From Leishmania martiniquensis (Eukaryota; Euglenozoa; Kinetoplastea; Trypanosomatida; Trypanosomatidae), in NCBI RefSeq assembly GCF_017916325.1, contig NC_090161.1, forward strand, positions 769,001-833,000: a DNA stretch of 64,000 nt, given 5' to 3'. Within the stretch, counting starts at the first letter, position 1. Each line of letters starts with the position of its first letter. A program made the position numbers and the translations under genes. Below, piece after piece: positions 18,566 through 29,100 of the stretch. The notes under the pieces are model-generated. The model was not told where the DNA came from. It was given only the letters and a program-made list of their open reading frames with translations, and did no database searches.

Positions 18566-21500
18566 ATGTCTACCGACCGTATCAGAGGCACCAAAAGCGT
18601 TGTGCACGCTGAGGATGCCGTGCTGCAGTCGGTCTCGCTGCCTCCGCAGCTCTCCGCACGCGGTGGCGCAGCTGTTGCAACGGTGGACGACCATCTATAC
18701 GGCCCTCACACGAGCACGATACGCATGAACCCATACGTTCGCTGCGTGCTGGACGACGGGGTGCCTAAGATTCGCTCACTCCAGGAGCTTCTCGCGCCGA
18801 AGACTCAGCCAGAACCTCCGGAGCCGGATACCCCGTGCCTTCGACCAAGCCATGGGCCGGCAGCGGTGTGGGCACATACGCCAGACTCGCTCGATTTCGA
18901 CGACGGGCTGGTGACCATGAAGTCGGCGTGCCGTCAGTCTGCCTTTCACTCTCACGACGACGCCGAGCGATGTGGTGCACCGGTGACGAGCAATTCATCT
19001 CCAGAGCTAATCTTCACCGCCGACAGCGTCGCTACACCAAATACATTCGCCATGGCCAAAAGCCACGAAATGCGCATCCTATCCCGCCTCACGAAGCGGC
19101 TGCGGCGGTCTGAGCGGCACCGGGATATGCCCTTTAAGGAGCCAATAGAGATGGTGCTGTCGGAAACCGACGAGGACGAGGGCACGGAGGCCGGCATGGA
19201 TGGCAGAGGCTCCGAGATGATGGGGGCTGCGCAAACAGGCCGCCCCGCTGTGTTCGCACCGTACACGGAGGACCTTGCTCGGAAGCACGACAGGATTTGC
19301 GTACAGCTCCTGCCCTGCTCCACCCATGCGAAGGCCGAGGCCGCCGCGCTGGGTGGCGCTGCAGACGACGCTGCGAGTGAGAGGACGCTGCAGCGCACGG
19401 GGGTCAGTTCCCACCTAGCAGCAGCTTCCTGTCTATCCGAGCAGCGCGTGCCGCCCCAGTCCTCGAGCGGTGCTTTCTGCGCCTTTGCAGTAGGACCGAC
19501 GCCTTCTGACGGGGTTACGTCCCATGTCACTGACGCCAAGCACTCTGACTTGAGCGAAGGCGCATCGCGCCACCATCACCGTCACTCCCACGGGCAGCAA
19601 GGGCAGCATCTGCGGATTGATGCCGTGCCGCTGCACGCCACGTACCCTGTCCCGGTGGCGAGGCTGGAGGAGAGCCCGTATCACTACATCATGCGCAACT
19701 ACAGTGGCGGTACCTTTCTCTACTACAGTACGCAGGAGAGCAAGGAGTATTTCTTGCGCCTATGCCACCGCGTCGTCGCGCAGGTGCGGCCGCTGCTAGA
19801 GCAGGAGACGCTCTCGCCCCACCACGGGCTGTTCCCCCGTATCAGCGCGCCGGCCTTCGTTTTTGGCGACATCCATGGCAATTTTGAGGACTTGTCTTTT
19901 TTTCTGAAGCGGCTGCTGATCTTCCACGACTTTAATCTCACCCCAGCGAACATTTTGTGCCTCGGCGACTACGTTGATCGTGGACCGTTCTCGCTGGAAT
20001 GTGTCATGCTTCTATTCTCACTCAAGATCATGAACGCGTCGAAGCTCGTTATGCTACGCGGCAACCACGAGGACCGCGTCGTCTGCGGCGATCTGCGCAC
20101 CTACGGCCGCGGCTGCTTCCTCGCTCAGTGCCACACTGTCTTTGGCTACACAGAAGGGACGAAGCTATTTCTAGAGGTGACGGCGCTGTTCAAGTACCTC
20201 CCGCTGGCGGCGGAGTTGGTGATTCCAAGTACGCCAAACATGTCGTTCCTGCAGTCGCAGCAGACTGTGGTGCACCCGAACCTGTACGTAAGTCAGCCGG
20301 CGGTGCTAATCCACGATGGCAGTCGGGTAAAGCGAGCTGCACCACCTTCCTCGCTGTCACCAAGCTCGTCCACGAGGGCGTCTCCGTTCGACGCGCAGCA
20401 CCTTCCCACACGCCACCGAGACGGCGAAGTCGCTAGCGGTGACAGGGAAAGCGACGACGCGTTGCTCAAGAGCGCTGCCAGCGCGGCGGCGCTTCCCTCG
20501 CTGCCGACTGGCTACAGTACGATCGCAGACGCTTCTCTTGCGCGTAGGCAGCCGTCCCCGGGCGAAGCACACGAGGAGCGTATTTTGTGCACCCACGGTG
20601 GCATTCCCCGCTTTGAGCGCTCGCCGCTGGAGGAGAACCCACTCGCCTTTCTGCGCAGTCTTTCCTTTCCTCGCATGCTCACGTTGTTCCCCAACAACCC
20701 AACTGTGAGGGATGACCCCGAATGCATGCCAGACTTCTTCGTGAAGGAGGAGTTGGCGGCTCTGTGGCGCCGTCACCCGTCCGCCGCACCACTCGGCTTC
20801 ACATCGGCGTGCCAGCGAGAGGCCGCAGAGGCTGCCGCCGCTGCTGGCGCTAGCGCTGCCGCAGTCACCACCACCTGCAACCCTTGTGCTTCCCCGTCCT
20901 CAGACGCTTTGGGTTCTGAAGAGCTGCCGAAGAGCACTAGTGTCAGCAGCGTGGGCAGCAGCGCGAGCGACTGCGACGCCGCAGCCGCGACGGTGCGATC
21001 AGAGGCAGAGGCACCGCGCCGCTCTTCTTGGCACCGGGCGGTGGAGTCTTCCTTCCCATCGCCTGCGGCAAAGCCGCAGTCTTCTCTGTACGGTAAGCAG
21101 CAGCAAAGCCACCTGACACGACTACGCATGCGCCACAGCCGCGACTACTTGCCCCAGCTGACCGAGGACGACGTGCGCAAGGGCTGGTACACAATGTTCG
21201 ACCTGCTGTGGTCGGATCCAACTCCGATGGAGGTGGAGGAGGGGGCGGCGTGCGCGGGCCGGGAGGCTTCTGTGGACGCCGACGGCGCGCAAGACGCTCG
21301 CCAGGGCTCATCATCTCCCTCTCCCGCAACGGCTGCTAAGGCGACCTCGCCATGCGTGCGCGTCAACGAGTGGGGGTTCGCCGTCAACGCTCGCGGCAGC
21401 AACGTCATCTCCTTTTCTGCCAAGGCGGTCGACACGTTCCTCACGGCGTATCACTACTCGATGCTCTTCCGCGCTCATCAGGAGAAGGCGCATGGGCTGC

Positions 21501-21634
21501 GGTGGAGCAAGAGCAACAAGGTACTTACCATCTTCAGCAGCAGCAACTACATGGGCCACCACAACGGCGCTGGCTGCGTCGTTGTCGCCGCCAACGGCGA
21601 GGTCCAGATGATCGAGAAGGTGGCAGCCTTGTGA
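18566..21634 (+). CDS. PPP-family serine/threonine protein phosphatase with large inserts
   Basis: This 1022-residue metallophosphatase carries all PPP signatures: GDIHGN (434-439), GDYVDRG (467-473), RGNHED (498-503), CTHGGIPR with His677, LLWSDP, RAHQ with His971, and FSSSNYMGHHNGAG (from 990). The metal-binding and phosphate-binding residues are therefore present and activity is expected. The catalytic core starts only near residue 425, after a disordered extension. It is interrupted by about 130 residues before HGG and by two further Ala/Ser-rich inserts on either side of WSDP. FSSSNY replaces the FSAPNY of PP1/PP2A, and RGNHED rather than RGNHEC also departs from PP1. Both are closer to PPEF/RdgC-like or kinetoplastid-specific PPP enzymes, so I do not call it PP1. 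The ATG at 18566 follows a splice acceptor. Substrates are unknown. Confidence 0.93.
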   Translation: MSTDRIRGTKSVVHAEDAVLQSVSLPPQLSARGGAAVATVDDHLYGPHTSTIRMNPYVRCVLDDGVPKIRSLQELLAPKTQPEPPEPDTPCLRPSHGPAAVWAHTPDSLDFDDGLVTMKSACRQSAFHSHDDAERCGAPVTSNSSPELIFTADSVATPNTFAMAKSHEMRILSRLTKRLRRSERHRDMPFKEPIEMVLSETDEDEGTEAGMDGRGSEMMGAAQTGRPAVFAPYTEDLARKHDRICVQLLPCSTHAKAEAAALGGAADDAASERTLQRTGVSSHLAAASCLSEQRVPPQSSSGAFCAFAVGPTPSDGVTSHVTDAKHSDLSEGASRHHHRHSHGQQGQHLRIDAVPLHATYPVPVARLEESPYHYIMRNYSGGTFLYYSTQESKEYFLRLCHRVVAQVRPLLEQETLSPHHGLFPRISAPAFVFGDIHGNFEDLSFFLKRLLIFHDFNLTPANILCLGDYVDRGPFSLECVMLLFSLKIMNASKLVMLRGNHEDRVVCGDLRTYGRGCFLAQCHTVFGYTEGTKLFLEVTALFKYLPLAAELVIPSTPNMSFLQSQQTVVHPNLYVSQPAVLIHDGSRVKRAAPPSSLSPSSSTRASPFDAQHLPTRHRDGEVASGDRESDDALLKSAASAAALPSLPTGYSTIADASLARRQPSPGEAHEERILCTHGGIPRFERSPLEENPLAFLRSLSFPRMLTLFPNNPTVRDDPECMPDFFVKEELAALWRRHPSAAPLGFTSACQREAAEAAAAAGASAAAVTTTCNPCASPSSDALGSEELPKSTSVSSVGSSASDCDAAAATVRSEAEAPRRSSWHRAVESSFPSPAAKPQSSLYGKQQQSHLTRLRMRHSRDYLPQLTEDDVRKGWYTMFDLLWSDPTPMEVEEGAACAGREASVDADGAQDARQGSSSPSPATAAKATSPCVRVNEWGFAVNARGSNVISFSAKAVDTFLTAYHYSMLFRAHQEKAHGLRWSKSNKVLTIFSSSNYMGHHNGAGCVVVAANGEVQMIEKVAAL

Positions 21635-22506
21635 CGCTTATGCTGGGCTAACGGAAGCGGCAGGAGAGGTGCTGGGCCCTAAGCGCGTACGCTGACGCGC
21701 TCATCACACGCGTCCTCTTCTCTCGCTCTCTATCGAGACACGGTGGCTTGTCTTTCCACGCCGCCGCAATTCTGTAACGCTTCATGGGGGGCAGCGCTGC
21801 GCGCAGTTACCAACGTCCTCCCCCCACCCCCTCCTCCCACTCCCCCTCCCTCTTCGCTCCTGTCCTGCTCTGCTACATTAGTCTACGAGGGTATGCGCAC
21901 CTCATAGACTCGCGCCTCTTCCGCATCTCACTCTCTCACCCCTTTGACTTATCCTTCCCCCCTCTCTCTTTTTTTTCTGTGCCGCCCACGGCTCGTGGAG
22001 GCGGCCGCTCGACTCCGGCTTCATGTGCTTTCTTCTACTCCACTTCTCCGGCTCCCCCGGCACCTTTATTTTGACGGCAGAGAACATAGAAAGACCACCC
22101 TCTGCATCGGCGCTTGCGCGCGCATGCTGCTGTCTGCGTCATGGCCGTTTACGGAGGAGTGGAGGAGGAGAGGAAGCGTGCGCGAAAGAGGCTCTGTGAC
22201 GAGCGTACGTTTTCTTTCCTGTCCTGTGGTGTGCACGCTCGTCCCCCCCTCTCCCTCTCTCGCTCTCGCCTCGCGTCTCTTCCCTTTGTCTGTCTGCGTG
22301 CGCCCGTTGCGCTTCCCGTCAGGCCTGCCATCGGCCCTGAATGTAACACGTTGCAGGTCTTCTTTTGTATTGTCTTTTCCTGGAACGGTGCCGGCGAGTC
22401 CTGCGGTGAGCAACGTGATTCGATGGCACACGCAGAGATGCGGAGAGAGAGATCCCGGTAAGGTGTTCCGCCTCCCTTCAACTCTTTATTCAGATAACAT
22501 GTTTAG

Positions 22507-23208
22507 GGTGTCGCCGTGAACCGTGAGCGCTGACGACCGACTCTCCTCCCTTCCCTCAAAGGCCACTGAGTCAGTGTGCGAGGCCCTGCGGGCGCACGCG
22601 TTGCCCTCTCCTTGTCGGATCCGTTTACACATATATGTGTGTGTGTGTAAGCGCTGCTAGCCGGGCAGAGGAGGAGGAGGGGGGGCGAGTGGGGGCACAG
22701 CGGTGCGGCGAGTCGGATCGCCGACTGCGTTTGCGCTCTTCTTTCGTTGCGCAGGTCGAGTCGCCGCCTTTGCGGTACCGCTCAGCGTCACGTGCTGCTT
22801 GCACTTCCTTTGAGAGCGTGCTTTGGCGGCCTGATGGTGTGCCCTCTGTCCGTCTGTCTCGCCATAATGACTGGCCGTGCCTCCCGTGCTGGACCTGCCC
22901 ACGCGGCCCCCCTCGCGTCTCTCACTCGGCGGGAGAGCAAGCTGGAGGAGCAGGCGGCCCGCACTCCTGTCCGTGGCGCAAAGACATCATATACGCGTGT
23001 CTGTGGGCTTGCTGGGTGCTGCACTCTTGCACCCACGGCGACGGCCTCGGCGTCAGCGGCGCGGGCGAACACCGGCCTCGAGGCCGGACCGATTGCGAGC
23101 GCTGTGCGGACTTGCTGATGGCATCGGGCGCGGTCTCCTCTCTTCTTCCTTTCAGACACGCACACGCACACAGATGTGCGGATGAAGAGAGGGAGGATGC
23201 CGCTCTCT
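22507..23208 (+). repeat. Repeat R2 copy 2 (702 bp direct repeat)
   Basis: Identical by eye to 12295-12996, in the same orientation, with flanks unrelated on both sides. It lies about 870 nt after the phosphatase stop codon. The internal pyrimidine tract plus CAG is at 23153-23155. Confidence 0.95.
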
Positions 23209-24246
23209 CTCTCTCCCTTTGTACAATGCGCATTCACCGGTGTGCGCATGTATGCCTGTGTGTATACGCCTCTAAGCTAAGGAATGCCGAGTAAAAATTT
23301 TTTTGTGCTCTTTCGCGAGGTAACACACCACGGGTGATTTAGAGAAACGAAAAGAGGCGGATGCGCAGATTCGTGTGCGATTGCTAAGGCGTTCATGTGC
23401 TGCCTTGAAAGAGCGCCCTGAGGCCTGAACCGAACGCTGCCGCCCTCATCGCCCTCTACTGTGCTTTCTGTTCTCGTGCCTCTACCACTTCGTTCTAGGA
23501 AGGGGGCGCGCACTGTCATCTTCTGCCACGAACCTTTCGTGTGAGCTCTGCAGAGGGCGCCAGGGCAATGGAGAGGCGAAAGGGGGGAGGGCCATGGGGG
23601 GCGGTAGGAACGCTTGTTTCCATGGAGTGCGCCCTCTATGTGCAGTGCACCTTAATTTGCCCTGCGTGTGCGGCGACACTGTGGCCCTCTGATGATGTGT
23701 GTGCTCTCATGTTCCCACTGATGTTGCTTGATGGTGCCGATGTTTTCCCCAAACTTGCGTCTTGCATCTCTTTCACACAGCCTTTCTTTCTCCATCTCTG
23801 GTACATTTGTGTGGCAGCCCATACCACTGCTTCCTTCACTCCGCTCTACCCTTACCTTCTCTCACACGTGTACGTTGACACACACACACACAGTGAGAGA
23901 GAGAGACATCTGTTTAGTACCTTTGCACATTCACTCTCTCCCCCTTTTTTGTCTTTCTATGCACGTTGTACCTCACCACCGCCCTATTTTGTTTCGCGTT
24001 GACACAAACTTAGCAGCAAGCGCATTTTTTTCGTCTTCGTTCGGTTTCTGCGACAGTGCGCGTCTCCTCTCTCTCCCTCTGTGCGCGTCTGCCGTGTTCA
24101 CACACGTACTCGGGCAGCTGGTGCCACAGAGCCATTCTTTTCGCTTTGTTGCTCGACTCACGAGAGAAAGGAATTTTTGTCCCCGTGGGTGAACAGTAAT
24201 CCCAACAGAGGCAAACTACATTAAGCGGCGCAATCACGCGTCTATA

Positions 24247-24261
24247 CCCCCCCCCCCCCCC
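24247..24261 (+). repeat. Poly-C tract (15 C)
   Basis: An uninterrupted C homopolymer in the spacer upstream of the kinase gene. Its length may vary or be affected by sequencing. Confidence 0.9.
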
Positions 24262-26032
24262 ACACCGCTTCCTCGACGATTGCGTCGGTCACCACTGGGC
24301 TCTTTCTCATCTAGCGCACACACCTGTTCTCCGCTTACACACAGACACAAGTACACTGCGCTGCCCTGACCACCAGCTCAGCGCTGATTTTTTTCATCGA
24401 ATCCGCCCACGGCTTGCTTTAGGTCGTCGCTCCCTCTCTCCCTTTTTTTTCACCTGCTCCTTTCGCGCTGGCTCATCGCTTTCTAGAGTGGCTGTGCTCT
24501 GTGCAGACACAGACACACACACACACACACAGACAGACAGATAAACTTTCGACGCTGAGAAGGACCACTTGGCTTCCTCTTCTAACACACTTTAGCGCTA
24601 CGCGCTCTTTGCGCCACTTCCTAAGTCCAGGCGTCTTCTCACACGCCGACGCGCGCGCACACACGCTTCACTGACGGGAAAGTGGAAAGTATTGGGAGGA
24701 AGGAAGACGACCACGGGGGCCACGGAAGGGGAGAGGTGTGAACACCGCTTGCACTTGTGCCTTAGTACCGGCGCGTCGGTGTTGAATCCTGTAAAATCCC
24801 CACGCAGCGACGCACAACCTCAACTACTGAAGCGCAAAGGAGGGGGCGCACCTCGCGCTCTTAGTCGACTCACAGAAGAGCCCAGGCAGCCGACTGCCGC
24901 GCGATTTCTACCCCCCCTCCTCCCCCCTACACAGTTGTGAGTCGGGTCAGGGAATCTGTACAGCTTGCCACGATTTACGCGTTGCTTGAGCGCTTCTTTT
25001 CGCTGCTACGCCTCCATCGCCTTTGCCCTCTTCTCTCTCTTCCAAGCGCACATCCTCCGTATGCAGTATCACACGTAGCGGCGACTAACCGTCCTCCAAA
25101 AAGCAAAGAACGTTAGTCATCTCCCTGCGTCAGACGTCTACTCTGTGCGTTTGTACTTGACCGCCGCGTTGCCTGTATGTGTGTGTACGTGTGTTAGGAC
25201 GACGGTGTCCTCCTCGCTACCCCCACTTACCCTCGCCACTCGGCACCTGTAAAATCACTGCTTCACTGTAGATCAAAGCTCACTGCGTCGAAGGAGCACA
25301 GCTGAAGAAGTCATCGCATCTCTGTCTCTTCTATCTGTACAGCCAACGCGTACGGTCACACCCACACCTGTCTCGCTTTTCCCCCTTTTCTCCTGCCAGT
25401 GTCGCTGCCTTGTAGGTGTGAGTGTGCACGTGTGTGTCTGCGTTTCTTCGGGCAGTGCGTGCCCTCGCGTCTCAGCATACAACCAGAGAGACGCGCCAGC
25501 GATTGTCTGTGCGGAGTCCTGCGCCTCTGTTTCGCTGCTCCTTTCTCTTGTTGCCCACCACCTCTCCACCTCCCCTCTTTTCCGCACCCCATTCTGCAGA
25601 TAAGCTCATACACACCCACACACACTTACACGCGAGCACACACACACACACCTTACCTTCCCCTTCCTCCCTCCCCCCTCTCCCTCTCTCTATATATTTG
25701 AATCATCTTCCTGTTTGCCCTTCTCTTTAGGTGCTCCTTTTTTTCCTCCTCCCCCCCTCTCTCTCTGCATTTTGGGCGTTGGTGTGCGTGTGTGTCTCTC
25801 GTGCTCTCTCGGGGCGAGCGCTCGTGTACGCATTCTGTGTCTGTCTGCGTCACTGTGTGCGCGCGTGCTCTTTCCTGCTTCGCGCGCTCGGGGGAGAAAG
25901 GAGAGGCGGTGCGCGCGCGGCTGGTATTGTCTCCGTGTCACCGCTCCTTGATTCTATCTTTCGATTGCGCCTCGTGGCGACGCTATTTAAAGCGCCTTTT
26001 TTTTGTGCTGGCGCTCCCCATTACTCTTCTCG

Positions 26033-26093
26033 ACCACCCCCTTTTTTCTCCGTTGCTCTCTTTTCTGACCGTCTCCGCTGCCTTTTGTGCCAG
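26033..26093 (+). promoter_or_regulatory. Predicted trans-splice acceptor for the kinase gene
   Basis: A long pyrimidine-rich tract (about 26033-26089) is followed by CAGCAG, with AG at 26092-26093 and 26095-26096, about 93 nt before the ATG at 26187. Confidence 0.6.
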
Positions 26094-26186
26094 CAGAAGG
26101 GAAAGAGGGGGTGCACTCCTCCGGTTATCTGACGCATACGTCGCCGTGTCGTCGCCGTTGTCCCTCTGCACGTACGCTGTGCAGCC

Positions 26187-29100
26187 ATGTCTAATGTGTC
26201 TCTACGTGGTGGGCGCACCACCATACACAACAGCCGCGGGTACGACGATGCCGGCGAGGAAGAGAGTCGGCATCAGACGCAGCAGAAGCCTCCTGTGGCC
26301 GGCAGTGCCGCGGCCGCCGTGGAGCCGATGAAGGCAGTGCAAGTTGTCGATCGACTGCGCTGGTGGCGCACCCACCGCCTGCGCGAACATCCCATTCCCG
26401 TCGATCACGTGGTGCTCCGGCGAAGCTACTCCAACTACTCCTCTTTCGGCACCCGCCCACTCGCACCAGAGGTGTCACGACTTCTGCAAAAGGCGCGCAC
26501 TGTGCTGGCGCAGTATCTCCGCGCACAGCAGCAGCAACAGCAGGAGGCGCAGCGACAGCGCCGACAAGGCTCGAGTCTGCTGATGGTTCCCACAGCGACG
26601 GCGCCCGTATTTAGTGCTTCGAGTGAGCGGCAGGACGGCGATGCGAGAGAGACGGAGCTCGCCACGCTACTCGTGGGGGCCGAGGCGGAGGATCGGTATA
26701 GCGAGCACCAGCACCGGCAGACTCGTGAGCTGAATGAAGAGACAGAAAGGCTGGATAACAAACGCAGTAGTATTATTGCGGCATCTTCGCCGGGGTCGCC
26801 GCGCCCTCTCAACGAGGAGGCCATCGCCTGCCTCGGAGACGCGGCGATTCTGCGGGACTCGTCTGATGCTCGCATTGCGCGCACTCCACTCTCGGCGCCG
26901 GGCTCCGTGAGCGCATCTTCACCATTTGTCCGGGCAGCGGCGGGGACGTCGCAGGCTCTAGACACACCTTCGCGTGCGCCGTGCGCCCCCTCCGAACCGG
27001 AGGTGCGCGCAGCGGAGCGCTTGCTCGCGTTGTTCCGGCAGCGTGCCGCCTCGGCACCGCTGCGATCACGCCGGCATCGGCACGGCGCAGGACACCTGAA
27101 TATTGCATGGCGTGAGTTCAGCGGCGAGGCCTCCCTTCAGCTCGATTGGGGATGCGCGGACGTCGCGGAGCTGCGCGACAGGCACATAACCCGTGCTCTC
27201 ACCTCTGACGAGATGACGGATGTTCCCCACGCCCCAGGCGCAGCGGACACCGTGGTTGTCCTGCACCACGCGCCAAGGCTCATCTTGTACGAGAAGGGCT
27301 TGAACCCGAAGGCGGCACTACGGGCCGCCCGCATCTCGTCGGACGCCCTCGAAGGGCTTAGCGACACTGCGGCGGAGAGCTCAGCCGAGATGTTCGCACT
27401 GTCGCACCTGCCCCTTTGCGCGTTCGAGCGCTTTTTTTACCAACAGCAGCTCCGCGAGCCGGCAGAGACGGCTCGTGGCCATGCGCCTGGGCTACGCTCA
27501 GCATCGTTGGCTGCCGCAACAGACGCGAGTGAGAATAACTGCGGCGCCTCTGCAAGTGACACGACTTCTCTGGCGGATGCTGCTGCGGCAAGAGAAGTTT
27601 GCGCGGATGGAGACTCCACTGTGAATGACGATGGGGCCCTTTTCTTTGGCCTCCCCCTCACGGCGATCCTCGCGCACACACAGAAAGATGCAGCTCCACC
27701 ATCGTCGGCCACCGCTGGGGCACGTCGTTGCGAGCCAGGAGATGCTGCGGCTCACGAAGCTGTACCGCCTCGCGGTCGTGGCCGAGTCGGTGACGGCTCT
27801 CACAGGAGGAAGGGAGGCCGAGCAGCGCTGCGTGCTGTCTCCGTGCCGATTCTGCCGCCAGTGTACAGAGGTGGATGCCCGCAGATGGCTACCGCCGCAT
27901 TGCACCATCACCGCAGCTCCCGGGCGTCGCGGCAGCGCCAACAGCAGCAGGCCTCGAATCGACCTTCTTTCATTATTCCCGCGGGGATGCGCTCCAGCAC
28001 AGTGCCGCAGGAGGGTGCCCATTTATGCCTCCGCGTGGATGACCTGCAGGATGTGTACGTGTTCAACCCGGTTGTGGACATGATCGGCAAAGGCGCGTTC
28101 TCCAAGGTGTACGCGGCGATCCCTATCCTGCGCGGAAGTGAGGGTCTTCGGCGCTTCGCGTCTCCTTTGTTGGGCGGGCAGGCGGGCGCTCATGGCAGCG
28201 ACGAGTTCGGCAGGCCCGCTTCCATGGTGAGAAAGGCGAGCCCAATGCAGCAGATGTTGTCATTTTCTGCGTTGCATGGAGATACGATAGCTAGCCCTAC
28301 TGTCGGCGGCACCGGTGGGGCGTTGGCGGATGATGACGTGACAAAGCGCGGGGCGCTCACGCAGTCGGCTGCAGCGCCTCGGCGCTTTGCTCCCGTTGTT
28401 GCGCTCAAGGTCATCCCACGCAAGGCACGCCGGCAGCCGAAAGCGGTGCTGGACCCGCTTGCTGCCAGTCCGTCCACCACTGTTCCCGTGGTGGGAGGCA
28501 CGACTGCCAATGCGCAGCACGCAGGGCAGAACGCTGACAACAGCGTGCGACGCGAGCTGGTCGAAATCGAACGTGAAGTCTCGATCTTGCGCCGCCTGCA
28601 CCACACCGGCTGCTCGCAGTTTTTCGAAGCGATCCGCACTCCAGATGCCTTCATCATTGCCATGCGTATCTTCCCGGGGAGCATAGATGCACAGCACTAC
28701 CTTTCCCGCTACGGGGCGCCGTCGGAGGCGCGGGCGGCGCTGCTGCTCTTCCAGCTCGTCGCCACGGTGCAGTACCTGCACACGAACTTTGGACTCATCC
28801 ACCGCGACATCAAGCTGGAAAATATTCTCCTGTCGGAGGCTGATACTTTCGTTTCCGACGCGCGCATTCGCGAGGTGCTCGGGGCGTCTATACACAAGTC
28901 CGCCGCCTCCACAAGTATTTCAGAGGACGGGAGTGGCTGCCACGGCTGCGCCTCCGCGAAGCCCCGCGCTGAAGCCCGATCAGCGGCGCAGCTCGGCTAT
29001 TCGACGCTCTCCCACAATGTGGCACGCCTACTGCGAGTGACTCTCATCGACTTTGGGCTTGCTCGCCGCACCCACACGAGCGCCCTGTCCCCCACTACGG

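Larger units (their letters stand above)
21635..26186 (+). other. Intergenic spacer, 4.6 kb, with 702 bp repeat copy 2
   Basis: This is the largest spacer of the window. It has R2 copy 2 (22507-23208), a run of 15 C (24247-24261), (CA)n runs at about 23879-23892 and 24515-24530, and CT-rich tracts. No frame here looks like a gene: the longest translate to low complexity or begin at non-ATG codons. A small RNA gene or an undetected short frame cannot be excluded. Confidence 0.65.
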
